Shown piece after piece: positions 1 through 7,570 of a stretch of DNA of 64,000 bases. The notes below the pieces were generated by a model. The model ran no database searches and was not told where the DNA came from. It saw only the letters and a program-made list of their open reading frames with translations. A program made the position numbers and the translations under genes. The DNA comes from JBAIYU01 sp036763085 (lineage in GTDB: Bacteria > Bacillota > Negativicutes > DSM-1736 > Dendrosporobacteraceae): assembly GCF_036763085.1 (NCBI RefSeq), contig NZ_JBAIYU010000009.1, positions 41,892-105,891 of the forward strand, read 5' to 3'. Each line of letters starts with the position of its first letter. The stretch's first letter is position 1.

Positions 1-2
1 GT

Positions 3-1226
3 CCAATGATGGCAGGTCGGTATAAAGGCAAGGATGTTAGTGTAAGCAACATATTTGAAGCTGCTGGCCTATTTGAGGCTGGAAAAATAGACGCGGCTCA
101 ACTTGACTCTATGGAGAAATCTGCCTGTCCAGGGTGCGGTTCTTGTGCCGGCCTTTTTACAGCAAACACAATGAACTGTTTAACAGAAGCTCTAGGTATG
201 GGTGTTCCCGGCAATGGAACAATTCCGGCCGCTCATTTTGGCGCAAGAAAGATGCTAGCCAAAAAAGCCGGAGCGCTTATTCTTGATTTAGTAAAAAAAG
301 ATATAAAACCTCGTGATATTATGACTATGAAAGCGTTTGAAAATGCGATTGCTGTGGATATGGGAATAGGCGGTTCTTCCAATACGGTATTGCATTTGAC
401 GGCTATTGCCAATGAAGCAGGATTAGAGCTTCCTCTCGATTTATTTGACAGTATTAGTGCTAAGACTCCTTATATAACAAAACTTAGTCCTGGAGGCACA
501 CACCATATCCAAGATTTGAACGAGGCAGGCGGCATTTCTGCAGTTATGAAAGAATTAGCTAAACGCGGGCTTATTCACACAGAAGCCTTGACTATAGACG
601 GAACTATTGAAGAGCGAATTAAAAATGCTGAAATTCTAGATTCTGATATTATAAAATCGGTAGATAATCCTTACCGCAGCAGGGGTGGGATAGCCATTCT
701 AAAAGGTAACCTCGCTCCAGACCGAGCTGTAGTCAAGGAAAGCGCTGTTGCGGAAGACATGTTAGTATTTAAGGGTAAAGCGCGTGTTTTTGACTCCGAA
801 GATCTTGCGATTGAAGCCATACTGGATAAAAAGGTATTTGATAACGAGGTTGTTGTTATTCGTTACGAAGGTCCTAAAGGTGGGCCAGGCATGCGAGAAA
901 TGCTCAATCCGACTGCAGTAATAGCAGGTATGGGTTTGCGTGTTGCGCTTATTACTGACGGTCGTTTCAGCGGTGCTACCCGTGGTGCCTGTATTGGACA
1001 TGTTTCACCTGAGGCGGCGGAAGGTGGACCAATAGCTCTTGTTGAGGAAGGCGATATTATATCCATTGATATACCTGGACGTGTAATGGAAGTTCTAGTA
1101 AGTGATGAAGAGTTAGAAAAACGTAAAGCTTCTTGGAAGAAGCCGCAGCCGAAAGTAACGAGTGGTTACTTAGCACGTTATGCAAAACTTGTTACATCCG
1201 CAAGTCAAGGGGCGGTTTTAAAATAG
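3..1226 (+). CDS. ilvD: Dihydroxy-acid dehydratase, 3' part
   Basis: Dehydrates 2,3-dihydroxy-isovalerate and 2,3-dihydroxy-3-methylvalerate in cytoplasmic valine and isoleucine synthesis. The reading frame runs in from the left edge, so the start is outside the window; about 407 residues are present of a usual 550-560. The cysteine motif CPGCGSCAG, which holds an Fe-S cluster ligand, sits about 40 residues into the visible part (from position 126), followed by the family blocks AVDMGIGGSSNTVLHL, GGPGMREML and DGRFSGATRG. No other ilv gene is visible, and a strong terminator follows, so this is the last gene of its transcript. Identification is very secure. Confidence 0.96.
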   Translation, partial: PMMAGRYKGKDVSVSNIFEAAGLFEAGKIDAAQLDSMEKSACPGCGSCAGLFTANTMNCLTEALGMGVPGNGTIPAAHFGARKMLAKKAGALILDLVKKDIKPRDIMTMKAFENAIAVDMGIGGSSNTVLHLTAIANEAGLELPLDLFDSISAKTPYITKLSPGGTHHIQDLNEAGGISAVMKELAKRGLIHTEALTIDGTIEERIKNAEILDSDIIKSVDNPYRSRGGIAILKGNLAPDRAVVKESAVAEDMLVFKGKARVFDSEDLAIEAILDKKVFDNEVVVIRYEGPKGGPGMREMLNPTAVIAGMGLRVALITDGRFSGATRGACIGHVSPEAAEGGPIALVEEGDIISIDIPGRVMEVLVSDEELEKRKASWKKPQPKVTSGYLARYAKLVTSASQGAVLK

Positions 1227-1233
1227 CTTACAA

Positions 1234-1283
1234 AAGTATCCCCTCCCCAAACTGATTTAGTTTGTGAGGGGATACTTATTTTT
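1234..1283 (+). terminator. Intrinsic terminator after ilvD
   Basis: A 12-bp stem (AAGTATCCCCTC at 1234-1245 with its complement at 1266-1277) is followed by ATTTTTA. It closes the ilvD transcript. Confidence 0.9.
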
Positions 1284-1392
1284 AGCGGAGATAAAGTGTG
1301 TAATTGCAATAAAGGGTTTTGATTGTACATTTAGTATAATTATTATATTAACAAGTAATTATTAATAGTATTCGGAGAAGGGAGGCACTTCC

Positions 1393-2562
1393 TTGACACT
1401 TGATATTCGAAAACTAGTAGAGAAACATAATTCCTCAGTTATAGAGCTGCGCAGATATTTCCATACCTATCCAGAGTTAAGCGGACAGGAATATAATACT
1501 CAGAAAAAAATCATGTCAGAACTGCAAGAATTAGGATTAAGCCCTAGAGCCGCTGCCAATACAGGTGTTATAGTAGAAATAGAAGGTGCTTTTCCAGGAA
1601 AGACTATAGCTTTAAGGGCAGATATGGATGCTTTGAAACTTCAGGACGAAATTACTAAGCCTTACCGATCTAAAAACCACGGTGTATGTCATGCATGTGG
1701 TCACGATGGACATATTGCAATGCTTGTAGGTATTGCTAAAGTTTTATATGAGATCAAAGGACAAATGGCAGGTAAAATAAGGTTGCTGTTTCAGCCGAGC
1801 GAAGAAGAATTTCCTGGGGGCGCACAGCAGCTTATTAAAGAAGGGGCTCTAGTTGGAGTCGACGCGATTATTGCCGCGCATCTGTGGCAGACAGTCGAAG
1901 CCGGAACTATAGGTGTTTCTTACGGAAGACTGATGGCATCACCTGACGAATTTACCATTACTATTAAGGGACGGGGCGGACATGGTTCAATGCCTCATCA
2001 GACAATCGACCCTATACTTGTAGGAGCTCAAATTGTTATTTCATTAAATACTATTATCAGCCGGAATATTGATCCTATGGAAAATGCGGTAGTATCTCTA
2101 GGTTTATTTAAATCCGGCGAGGTATTCAATGTTATCCCAGACACTGCAGTTCTAAAAGGTACTGTGCGATCTTTTGATCAGAATATTCGTCTTCAAATCT
2201 TTGAACGGATAGAAAAAATAGCTCGAGGCATTGGCCAAGCAGCAGGTGCTGAGGTAATTTTAGACAAGGTACTCGGGTTTGGGCCCGTTGTCAACCATCC
2301 TGAAATCGTTAAAGAAGTTGTTCAAGCAGCAAAAGAAGTAATTTCCCCTGATAAGATAATAGAAATCAAGCCAGTAATGGGTGGGGAAGATTTCTCTTGT
2401 TATTTGGAAAAGGTGCCAGGAATGATGGTTTTCGTCGGCTCTGGAAATGAACAAAAGAATATAACTTTTCCTCATCATCATCCTAAATTTGATATTGATG
2501 AAAGCGTATTATCGTTAGGGATGGAGATTATGCTTAGAACAGCTTTAAATTTAGCTAAATAA
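1393..2562 (+). CDS. M20 family amidohydrolase (N-acyl-amino-acid / hippurate hydrolase type)
   Basis: Predicted cytoplasmic zinc-dependent amidohydrolase that removes N-acyl groups from amino acids or similar small amides. The 389 residues match the M20D family length. Metal-site motifs are visible: RADMDAL (about 76-81), HACGHDGH (100-107, with the metal-binding Cys102), PSEEEFPGG in the middle and GGEDFSCY plus HHHPKFDID near the C-terminus. The dimerisation insert starts near GRGGHGSMPHQ. The start is TTG at 1393, set by GGGAGG just upstream. It is followed after 16 bases by a ferredoxin gene and probably shares its transcript. The exact substrate cannot be told from sequence. Confidence 0.88.
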   Translation: MTLDIRKLVEKHNSSVIELRRYFHTYPELSGQEYNTQKKIMSELQELGLSPRAAANTGVIVEIEGAFPGKTIALRADMDALKLQDEITKPYRSKNHGVCHACGHDGHIAMLVGIAKVLYEIKGQMAGKIRLLFQPSEEEFPGGAQQLIKEGALVGVDAIIAAHLWQTVEAGTIGVSYGRLMASPDEFTITIKGRGGHGSMPHQTIDPILVGAQIVISLNTIISRNIDPMENAVVSLGLFKSGEVFNVIPDTAVLKGTVRSFDQNIRLQIFERIEKIARGIGQAAGAEVILDKVLGFGPVVNHPEIVKEVVQAAKEVISPDKIIEIKPVMGGEDFSCYLEKVPGMMVFVGSGNEQKNITFPHHHPKFDIDESVLSLGMEIMLRTALNLAK

Positions 2563-2578
2563 TTGGGGGGATGATAAT

Positions 2579-2971
2579 ATGCAAAAAGTAAAGAGAAAAA
2601 TAGTTAAGATACAAGAAGAACTATGTACGGGCTGTGGGAAATGTGTTTCACCTTGTGCAGAAGGTGCTATTGAAATAATTGAAGGCAAGGCAAAAGTGCG
2701 CCGGGAAGAACTTTGTGATGGAGCGGGTTTTTGCCTAGGGGTTTGCCCTACTGGAGCTTTGTTATTAGAAGAACGCGAAGTTAATGCATTTGATGAAGAA
2801 GCAGTACATGAACACAAGAAGGTTATCGCCAATAAGCCGGAATTTAATGTTACTATGAAATGTTCGTTATGTGACGTTACAGAATATGAACGCCCGCTAA
2901 TTCCTATAAAATCTAAAGGGGATAGTGAATGGGTGTGTGTGCGCTGTATACCAAAGCTTATTCATGGTTAG
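2579..2971 (+). CDS. 4Fe-4S ferredoxin-type protein
   Basis: Small cytoplasmic electron carrier of 130 residues. The N-terminal half has two iron-sulfur motifs: C16-x2-C19-x2-C22-x3-CA (C26), which is canonical, and C46-x5-C52-x3-C56-P, which lacks the usual CxxCxxC spacing, so a second full 4Fe-4S cluster is uncertain. A C-terminal extension of about 65 residues has two more cysteine pairs (CSLCD and CVRC) that could bind a further cluster or zinc. ATG start with GGGGGGATGATAAT upstream. It lies between the M20 hydrolase and trmL with short gaps; its redox partner is not indicated. Confidence 0.85.
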   Translation: MQKVKRKIVKIQEELCTGCGKCVSPCAEGAIEIIEGKAKVRREELCDGAGFCLGVCPTGALLLEEREVNAFDEEAVHEHKKVIANKPEFNVTMKCSLCDVTEYERPLIPIKSKGDSEWVCVRCIPKLIHG

Positions 2972-3013
2972 TGAATAAGTTAGTTGTTATTACATATTGG
3001 AGTGATTTTGTTT

Positions 3014-3472
3014 ATGCATATAGTCTTAGTTGAACCCGAGATACCGGGCAACACGGGTAATATTGCGCGGCTTTGCGCTGCAACTGGAACCGAGCTTCAC
3101 TTAGTAAGGCCGCTAGGGTTTTCAGTAGACGATAGATATCTAAAGAGAGCAGGTCTTGACTACTGGCACTTAGTAAAAGTGCATTATCATGATAATTTTG
3201 CTGAAGTTATTGAAAAATATCCAGATAATACCTTTTATTTCAATACTACTAAAACGACCAGACCTTTCACTGATGTAAAGTTTGAGGCTGAAGATATGCT
3301 AGTGTTTGGTAAAGAAACGGCAGGATTGCCAGAAGAAATACTAAATATTAAACGAGAAAACTGCATTAGAATACCGATGTTAGATGATGCTAGATCACTT
3401 AACCTATCAAACGCTGCTGCAATAGTTGTATATGAAGCGCTTAGACAGCTTAAATTCCCCAATTTAGGCTAG
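3014..3472 (+). CDS. trmL: tRNA (cytidine/uridine(34)-2'-O)-methyltransferase
   Basis: SPOUT-class methyltransferase that 2'-O-methylates the wobble nucleotide of tRNA-Leu isoacceptors using SAM. The 152 residues from ATG 3014 match TrmL closely: VLVEPEIPGNTGNIARLCAAT at the N-terminus, LVFGKETAGLPEEI, and the knot motif IPMLDDARSLNLSNAAAIVVYEALR at the C-terminus. A longer frame begins at 2984 but adds residues absent from the family; ATG 3014 or the in-frame TTG 3008 behind GGAGTG is the likely start. The three tRNA-Leu genes in this window are potential substrates. Confidence 0.92.
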   Translation: MHIVLVEPEIPGNTGNIARLCAATGTELHLVRPLGFSVDDRYLKRAGLDYWHLVKVHYHDNFAEVIEKYPDNTFYFNTTKTTRPFTDVKFEAEDMLVFGKETAGLPEEILNIKRENCIRIPMLDDARSLNLSNAAAIVVYEALRQLKFPNLG

Positions 3473-3503
3473 TATAAAAAGATGTTAAAGTTGGTGAATA
3501 GAT

Positions 3504-4355
3504 ATGTTAGCAAAGTTTGGACCTGCCGGCAACCCGGATGCCTTTTATGAAAGTGGCAAAAAAGCCTCGGTAGAAATGCCAGAATGGTTGGCTGGATTAA
3601 AATTATCGGCATATGAGTATCAGTGCAGCCGAGGTGCTAATATTAAGGAAGATACGGCTAGGGCTATTGGAAATAAAGCCGAAGAGCATGGTATAAGTCT
3701 TAGCATACATGCGCCATATTATATTAGTCTAGGTGCTGAGGATGAAACAATTGTCGCCAATACTCAAAATCATTTCATGAAAACGATGCAGGCCGCTCAT
3801 TGGATGAGAGCAGACAGAATTGTTTTCCATATTGGAGGACCTGGTAAACAAGCACGTACGGCAGCCATGGAACGATCAAAAAAAGCTTTTGCCGAAGTAC
3901 TAGAATTAGCAGATAGGCGTGGTTTGACAGGTGTATATCTTATGCCGGAAACAATGGGTAAACAGAATCAATTAGGTAATTTAGAGGAAGTCCTGGAGTT
4001 GTGCAAAATGTCAAAATGGGTTATACCTGCCGTTGATTTTGGACATTTACATGCGGTGACCGGAGGACAGTACACTACTAAAGAGGAATTTGCCCAAGTA
4101 TTTAATCGAATTGGCGAAGTTTTAGGTAATGATGTTGCTAGGCATTTACATATACACTTTAGCAGAATAGAATTTACAAAAGCCGGGGAAAAAAGGCATT
4201 GGACGTTTGACGATCCCTATGGTCCGCCGCACCAGCCGCTAATCGAACTTTGCGCTGAACAGCATTATGCGCCGAGGATAATATGCGAGTCTGCTGGTAC
4301 TCAGGCTGTCGATGCTTTGGCGATGCAAAATTTATATTATTCGCTTTTAAAGTGA
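3504..4355 (+). CDS. TIM-barrel endonuclease IV-like protein (AP endonuclease family 2)
   Basis: Xylose-isomerase-like TIM barrel protein of 283 residues, close in length to deoxyribonuclease IV (Nfo), which cuts abasic sites in DNA. Conserved metal-site pieces are visible: SIHAPYYISL, RIVFHIGGPGKQ, LMPETMGK, PAVDFGHLHA, HLHIHFSRIE and a C-terminal IICESAG. Several differ from classical Nfo (for example no YLGSH motif), so it may be a divergent paralogue with another substrate. ATG start at 3504 with GTTGGTGAATAG upstream, 31 bases after trmL. Enzyme class is likely, precise activity uncertain. Confidence 0.72.
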   Translation: MLAKFGPAGNPDAFYESGKKASVEMPEWLAGLKLSAYEYQCSRGANIKEDTARAIGNKAEEHGISLSIHAPYYISLGAEDETIVANTQNHFMKTMQAAHWMRADRIVFHIGGPGKQARTAAMERSKKAFAEVLELADRRGLTGVYLMPETMGKQNQLGNLEEVLELCKMSKWVIPAVDFGHLHAVTGGQYTTKEEFAQVFNRIGEVLGNDVARHLHIHFSRIEFTKAGEKRHWTFDDPYGPPHQPLIELCAEQHYAPRIICESAGTQAVDALAMQNLYYSLLK

Positions 4356-4445
4356 AGATTTGTGATGATTATCCAATAATTTGGAAATGTTAGTATTAAA
4401 ATAAAAAAATAAACATACTATAATTGATGTATACGGAGGTATATA

Positions 4446-4796
4446 ATGACTACTTATGATAAAGCTCACGAACTAGCCAAAGCCTTAAAAAATTCGGACG
4501 AATATCGTTCATTTTTAGCTGCTAAAAACAGTGTAGAAGCGGATGCGCAAGCTAAACAAATGGTGCAGGATTTTATAGCCAGACAAATGGAAGTTCAATA
4601 TGAAATGATGTCAGGGAAACCTGAGGATAAAAATAAAGTTGAACAGCTTCAAAAAATGTATGAACTACTTATAGTCAATAGCAAAGCAAAAGACTTTGTT
4701 CATGCGCATATGCGATTTAATCAAATTATTGGTGACATTTACAAAATAATTGGTGACTCCGTCGCCGAAGGAATGGATTTCTTTGCAAAAGAATAA
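4446..4796 (+). CDS. YlbF/YmcA family regulator
   Basis: Small all-helical cytoplasmic protein of 116 residues. In Bacillus, YlbF and YmcA form a complex with YaaT that steers RNase Y cleavage and affects competence, sporulation and biofilms. Recognisable features are the N-terminal YDKAHELAKALKNSDEYRSFLAAK block, a central helix rich in Q, E and K (QDFIARQMEVQYEMMSG) and the tail FNQIIGDIYKIIGDSVAEGMDFF. ATG at 4446 behind CGGAGGTATATA. The 3' end overlaps the likely murB start, so the two are co-translated. Confidence 0.82.
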   Translation: MTTYDKAHELAKALKNSDEYRSFLAAKNSVEADAQAKQMVQDFIARQMEVQYEMMSGKPEDKNKVEQLQKMYELLIVNSKAKDFVHAHMRFNQIIGDIYKIIGDSVAEGMDFFAKE

Positions 4797-5700
4797 TGAA
4801 TTCTTAAATAAAATTGAAAAAATAATTCCCAGCGACCGACTGCTAATAGATGAGCCATTAGCTAACCACACTACTTTTCGTATTGGAGGGCCGGCCGATT
4901 ACTTTGTGCTGCCTGCTTCTGTTGAAGAGGTTACGAGTGTAGCGAAGTTAGCTAAAGACTATGATATTCCTGTTACAATTCTAGGAAATGGTTCAAATGT
5001 ACTTGTTTTAGATAATGGAATTCGTGGGTTAGTTTTGAAGTTTAGCAAAGAAATGTCACGAATAAGACATGAAGGCAATCATATTTTTGCTGGAGCAGGC
5101 GCATTATTACGTGATGTTTCTCGTTATGCGGCCGATCTTGGCTTATCTGGGATGGAGTTTGCTATTGGTATCCCTGGCAGTATTGGCGGAGCTGTATTTA
5201 TGAATGCCGGTGCTTATGAAGGCGAAATGAGCCATATTGTTCAGTCAGTAACAGCGGTTTGCGCTGACGGTAGTGTAATACGTTTTAACAAAGAGGAAAT
5301 TGAATTCTCTTATCGGCATAGTGTCTTTCATGAAAACCATTGCACCATTTGTGAAGTAGAGTTAGCTTTTAAAAATGGTGAACAAACCTTAATAAGAAAT
5401 AAGATGGGCGATTTTACCACAAAGAGAGAAACAAAACAACCAATTGAAATGCCTAGTGCAGGAAGCACGTTTAAGCGTCCTCCTGGTCATTTTGCAGGAA
5501 CCTTAATCGAGCAGACCGGTCTAAAAGGACTATCAATCGGCGGAGCTCAAGTTTCTCCTAAACACGCAGGTTTTATAATAAATGCTGGCGGTGCTACTGC
5601 TAAGGATGTTTTGGACCTTATAAAAGAAGTACAGCAGCGTGTTTATGAGAAGCATGGAGTAATGTTGCACCCAGAAGTACGAACTTTGGGCGAGGAATAA
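4783..5700 (+). CDS. murB: UDP-N-acetylenolpyruvoylglucosamine reductase
   Basis: FAD-dependent reductase that makes UDP-N-acetylmuramate, the second committed step of peptidoglycan precursor synthesis in the cytoplasm. FAD-binding blocks FRIGGPADYFVLP, LGNGSNVLVLD and GIPGSIGGAVFMNAGAY are intact, as are the substrate-site SAGSTFKRP and the C-terminal HPEVRTLGEE. No in-frame ATG exists near the N-terminus. Alternative starts are TTG 4750, GTG 4753 and TTG 4783; I favour TTG 4783 (AAGGA ten bases upstream), which gives 305 residues, a usual length, and a 14-base overlap with the upstream gene. Confidence 0.93.
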   Translation: MQKNNEFLNKIEKIIPSDRLLIDEPLANHTTFRIGGPADYFVLPASVEEVTSVAKLAKDYDIPVTILGNGSNVLVLDNGIRGLVLKFSKEMSRIRHEGNHIFAGAGALLRDVSRYAADLGLSGMEFAIGIPGSIGGAVFMNAGAYEGEMSHIVQSVTAVCADGSVIRFNKEEIEFSYRHSVFHENHCTICEVELAFKNGEQTLIRNKMGDFTTKRETKQPIEMPSAGSTFKRPPGHFAGTLIEQTGLKGLSIGGAQVSPKHAGFIINAGGATAKDVLDLIKEVQQRVYEKHGVMLHPEVRTLGEE

Positions 5701-5735
5701 AAAGCAGCGAGGAAAATATACCTCGCTGCTTTTTG
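5701..5735 (+). terminator. Intrinsic terminator after murB
   Basis: A perfect 12-bp stem (5701-5712 with 5721-5732, loop AAAATATA) ending in TTTTT directly follows the stop codon. Confidence 0.92.
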
Positions 5736-5795
5736 CAGGTAAAAACTTCGCTAATGTGGAATATAATTACATAAACCGACAAAGGGAGGTATATC

Positions 5796-7406
5796 ATGAG
5801 GCTAACATTTTTAGGAGCGGCCAAAATGGTGACGGGGTCATCTTTTTTACTTGAGGTTGGATCGAAAAAGCTACTTGTTGACTGCGGTATGTTTCAGGGT
5901 TCTAAACCCGTTAGAGCATTAAACTATCGAGACTTTGCCTTTGACCCTACTTCGCTGGATTATGTGCTTCTTACTCACGCACATATTGATCATAGCGGAC
6001 TGTTGCCAAAGTTATGCAAAAGCGGCTTTAGGGGACCTATTTTCGCAACTAAAGTAACTGCCGAATTATGCAATATAATGCTTCCGGATAGTGCTCACAT
6101 ACAAGAATTTGATGCGGAAATTGCTAATCGCAAAGGACAGCGGGCGGGTAAAAAGCCTGTAGAACCGCTTTATACAATAGAAGATGCATATAATTGTTTA
6201 CAACAATTCTCACCAGTTTTATATGACAGTGAATTTCAGTTATCTGAAGAAATTACAGTTAGGTTTAGAGATGCGGGCCATATCTTAGGATCGTCAATTG
6301 TCGAAGTTGTGGTAAATGAAAATGGCAAAAAAACAAAGCTGCTATTTTCGGGAGATTTAGGGCAACCTGACCAGCCGATAATCAAAGATCCTACTCTAAT
6401 TACCGAAGCAGACTTTATTATTACTGAGTCTACCTACGGTAATCGCAAGCATGAGCAATACGACAAGGAAGAAAAACTGGCCGAGATTATAAATGACACC
6501 ATGGCCCGAGGTGGAAACATTATAATTCCGTCGTTCGCGGTCGGCAGAACTCAAGCTATTTTATATTATTTGCATAAATTGCTGAAAGCAGGGAAAATTC
6601 AAGATATACCTGTTATAATTGATAGCCCGTTAGCAATATCAGCGACAGATATTTTTATGCACAATACCCAGGAATACGACAGCGAAGCTTACGATATGTT
6701 GGTAAATGATAAAAATAACCCTTTAAAGCTTCCTCAACTGAAATTCACTAAAACAGCGGATGAGTCAAAAGCTTTAAATAGTATGGACCATCCGGCAATA
6801 ATAATTTCTGCCAGTGGCATGGCAGACGCCGGACGTATTCTTCATCACTTAAAGCATAATCTATGGCGGCCGGAAAGCAGCATACTATTTGTCGGCTATC
6901 AGGCAGAAGGAAGTATGGGGCGTCGACTTATTGAGGGCGCCAAACGTGTTAAAATAATGGGTGAAGAAATTAGTGTAAAAGCTCAAATTTATAACCTTGA
7001 TGGTTTTTCTGCTCATGCTGACCAAGATCAGCTATTAGATTGGTTAAGTAACTTTAGTGATCCTAAGCCCGCTAATATTTTCCTAGTACATGGCGAAGCA
7101 GATGCATCCGGACCTTTAGCTGAAATTATTAAAGAGCGGTTGGATTTATCTAGCTATATACCTCAGTATGGTGATGTTGCAATAATTGATGGACGGGAAT
7201 GGCGGATTGAACAAACAGATCTATCTAGCCTTGAGCCGTCAGTTAAGGAACTAGAAGATTACTTGAATCAAGCCGAAGTTTTTTATAACCTTGAGCGTAA
7301 ACGTTTAGTGAATATTGTAGCTAATGATCCAAGTAAGCTTTCTGAAGTTATTATCCGCATTGAGAAAGTATTAAAGTATTTGAAAAAACTGACAAACGAC
7401 TTATAA
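5796..7406 (+). CDS. MBL-fold beta-CASP ribonuclease-type protein
   Basis: Cytoplasmic metallo-beta-lactamase-fold nuclease of 536 residues with beta-CASP and RNA-specificity domains, related to archaeal/eukaryotic CPSF-type RNases and bacterial YsgC-like proteins. The zinc motif THAHIDHSG is near residue 55, further ligands are in GHILGSSIVEV and FSGDLGQPDQ, the beta-CASP block contains IIPSFAVGRTQAILYYL and SASGMADAGRILHHL, and the RMMBL tail has FSAHADQDQLLDWL with FLVHGEADA. The C-terminal 60 residues are helical and charged. Monocistronic: terminator before it, promoter after it. Target RNA unknown. Confidence 0.88.
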   Translation: MRLTFLGAAKMVTGSSFLLEVGSKKLLVDCGMFQGSKPVRALNYRDFAFDPTSLDYVLLTHAHIDHSGLLPKLCKSGFRGPIFATKVTAELCNIMLPDSAHIQEFDAEIANRKGQRAGKKPVEPLYTIEDAYNCLQQFSPVLYDSEFQLSEEITVRFRDAGHILGSSIVEVVVNENGKKTKLLFSGDLGQPDQPIIKDPTLITEADFIITESTYGNRKHEQYDKEEKLAEIINDTMARGGNIIIPSFAVGRTQAILYYLHKLLKAGKIQDIPVIIDSPLAISATDIFMHNTQEYDSEAYDMLVNDKNNPLKLPQLKFTKTADESKALNSMDHPAIIISASGMADAGRILHHLKHNLWRPESSILFVGYQAEGSMGRRLIEGAKRVKIMGEEISVKAQIYNLDGFSAHADQDQLLDWLSNFSDPKPANIFLVHGEADASGPLAEIIKERLDLSSYIPQYGDVAIIDGREWRIEQTDLSSLEPSVKELEDYLNQAEVFYNLERKRLVNIVANDPSKLSEVIIRIEKVLKYLKKLTNDL

Positions 7407-7463
7407 AGTAGATATTAAACCAGGTAAAATCAATAATATTTCTTTTAAAATTAACTTTAATAA

Positions 7464-7493
7464 TTGACAAGTCGATCGGTTGTATAATATAGT
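7464..7493 (+). promoter_or_regulatory. Sigma-A-type promoter for typA leader
   Basis: TTGACA at 7464-7469 and TATAGT at 7488-7493 are separated by 18 bases. A better TATAAT at 7483 is only 13 bases from the -35 box and so less likely to be used with it. Confidence 0.6.
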
Positions 7494-7511
7494 GGTCTGT
7501 ATATGTACACT

Positions 7512-7552
7512 AAAAGGGATGTATGTAAAATTACAGACATCCCTTTTCTTTA
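7512..7552 (+). terminator. typA: Terminator-like hairpin in the typA leader
   Basis: A perfect 11-bp stem (AAAAGGGATGT at 7512-7522 with 7537-7547) is followed by CTTTATTTATT and then at once by the typA ribosome-binding site AGGAGG. It lies about 20 bases downstream of the predicted promoter and has no gene before it on that transcript, so it looks like a leader attenuator. Confidence 0.7.
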
Positions 7553-7570
7553 TTTATTAGGAGGTTTTTT

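Noticed and set aside
2984..3013. Longer N-terminus for trmL
   Set aside because: The ten extra residues precede the ribosome-binding site GGAGTG and are not part of the family.
7464..7488. TTGACA with the TATAAT at 7483 as the typA promoter
   Set aside because: The spacer would be 13 bases; TATAGT at 7488 with an 18-base spacer is more plausible.
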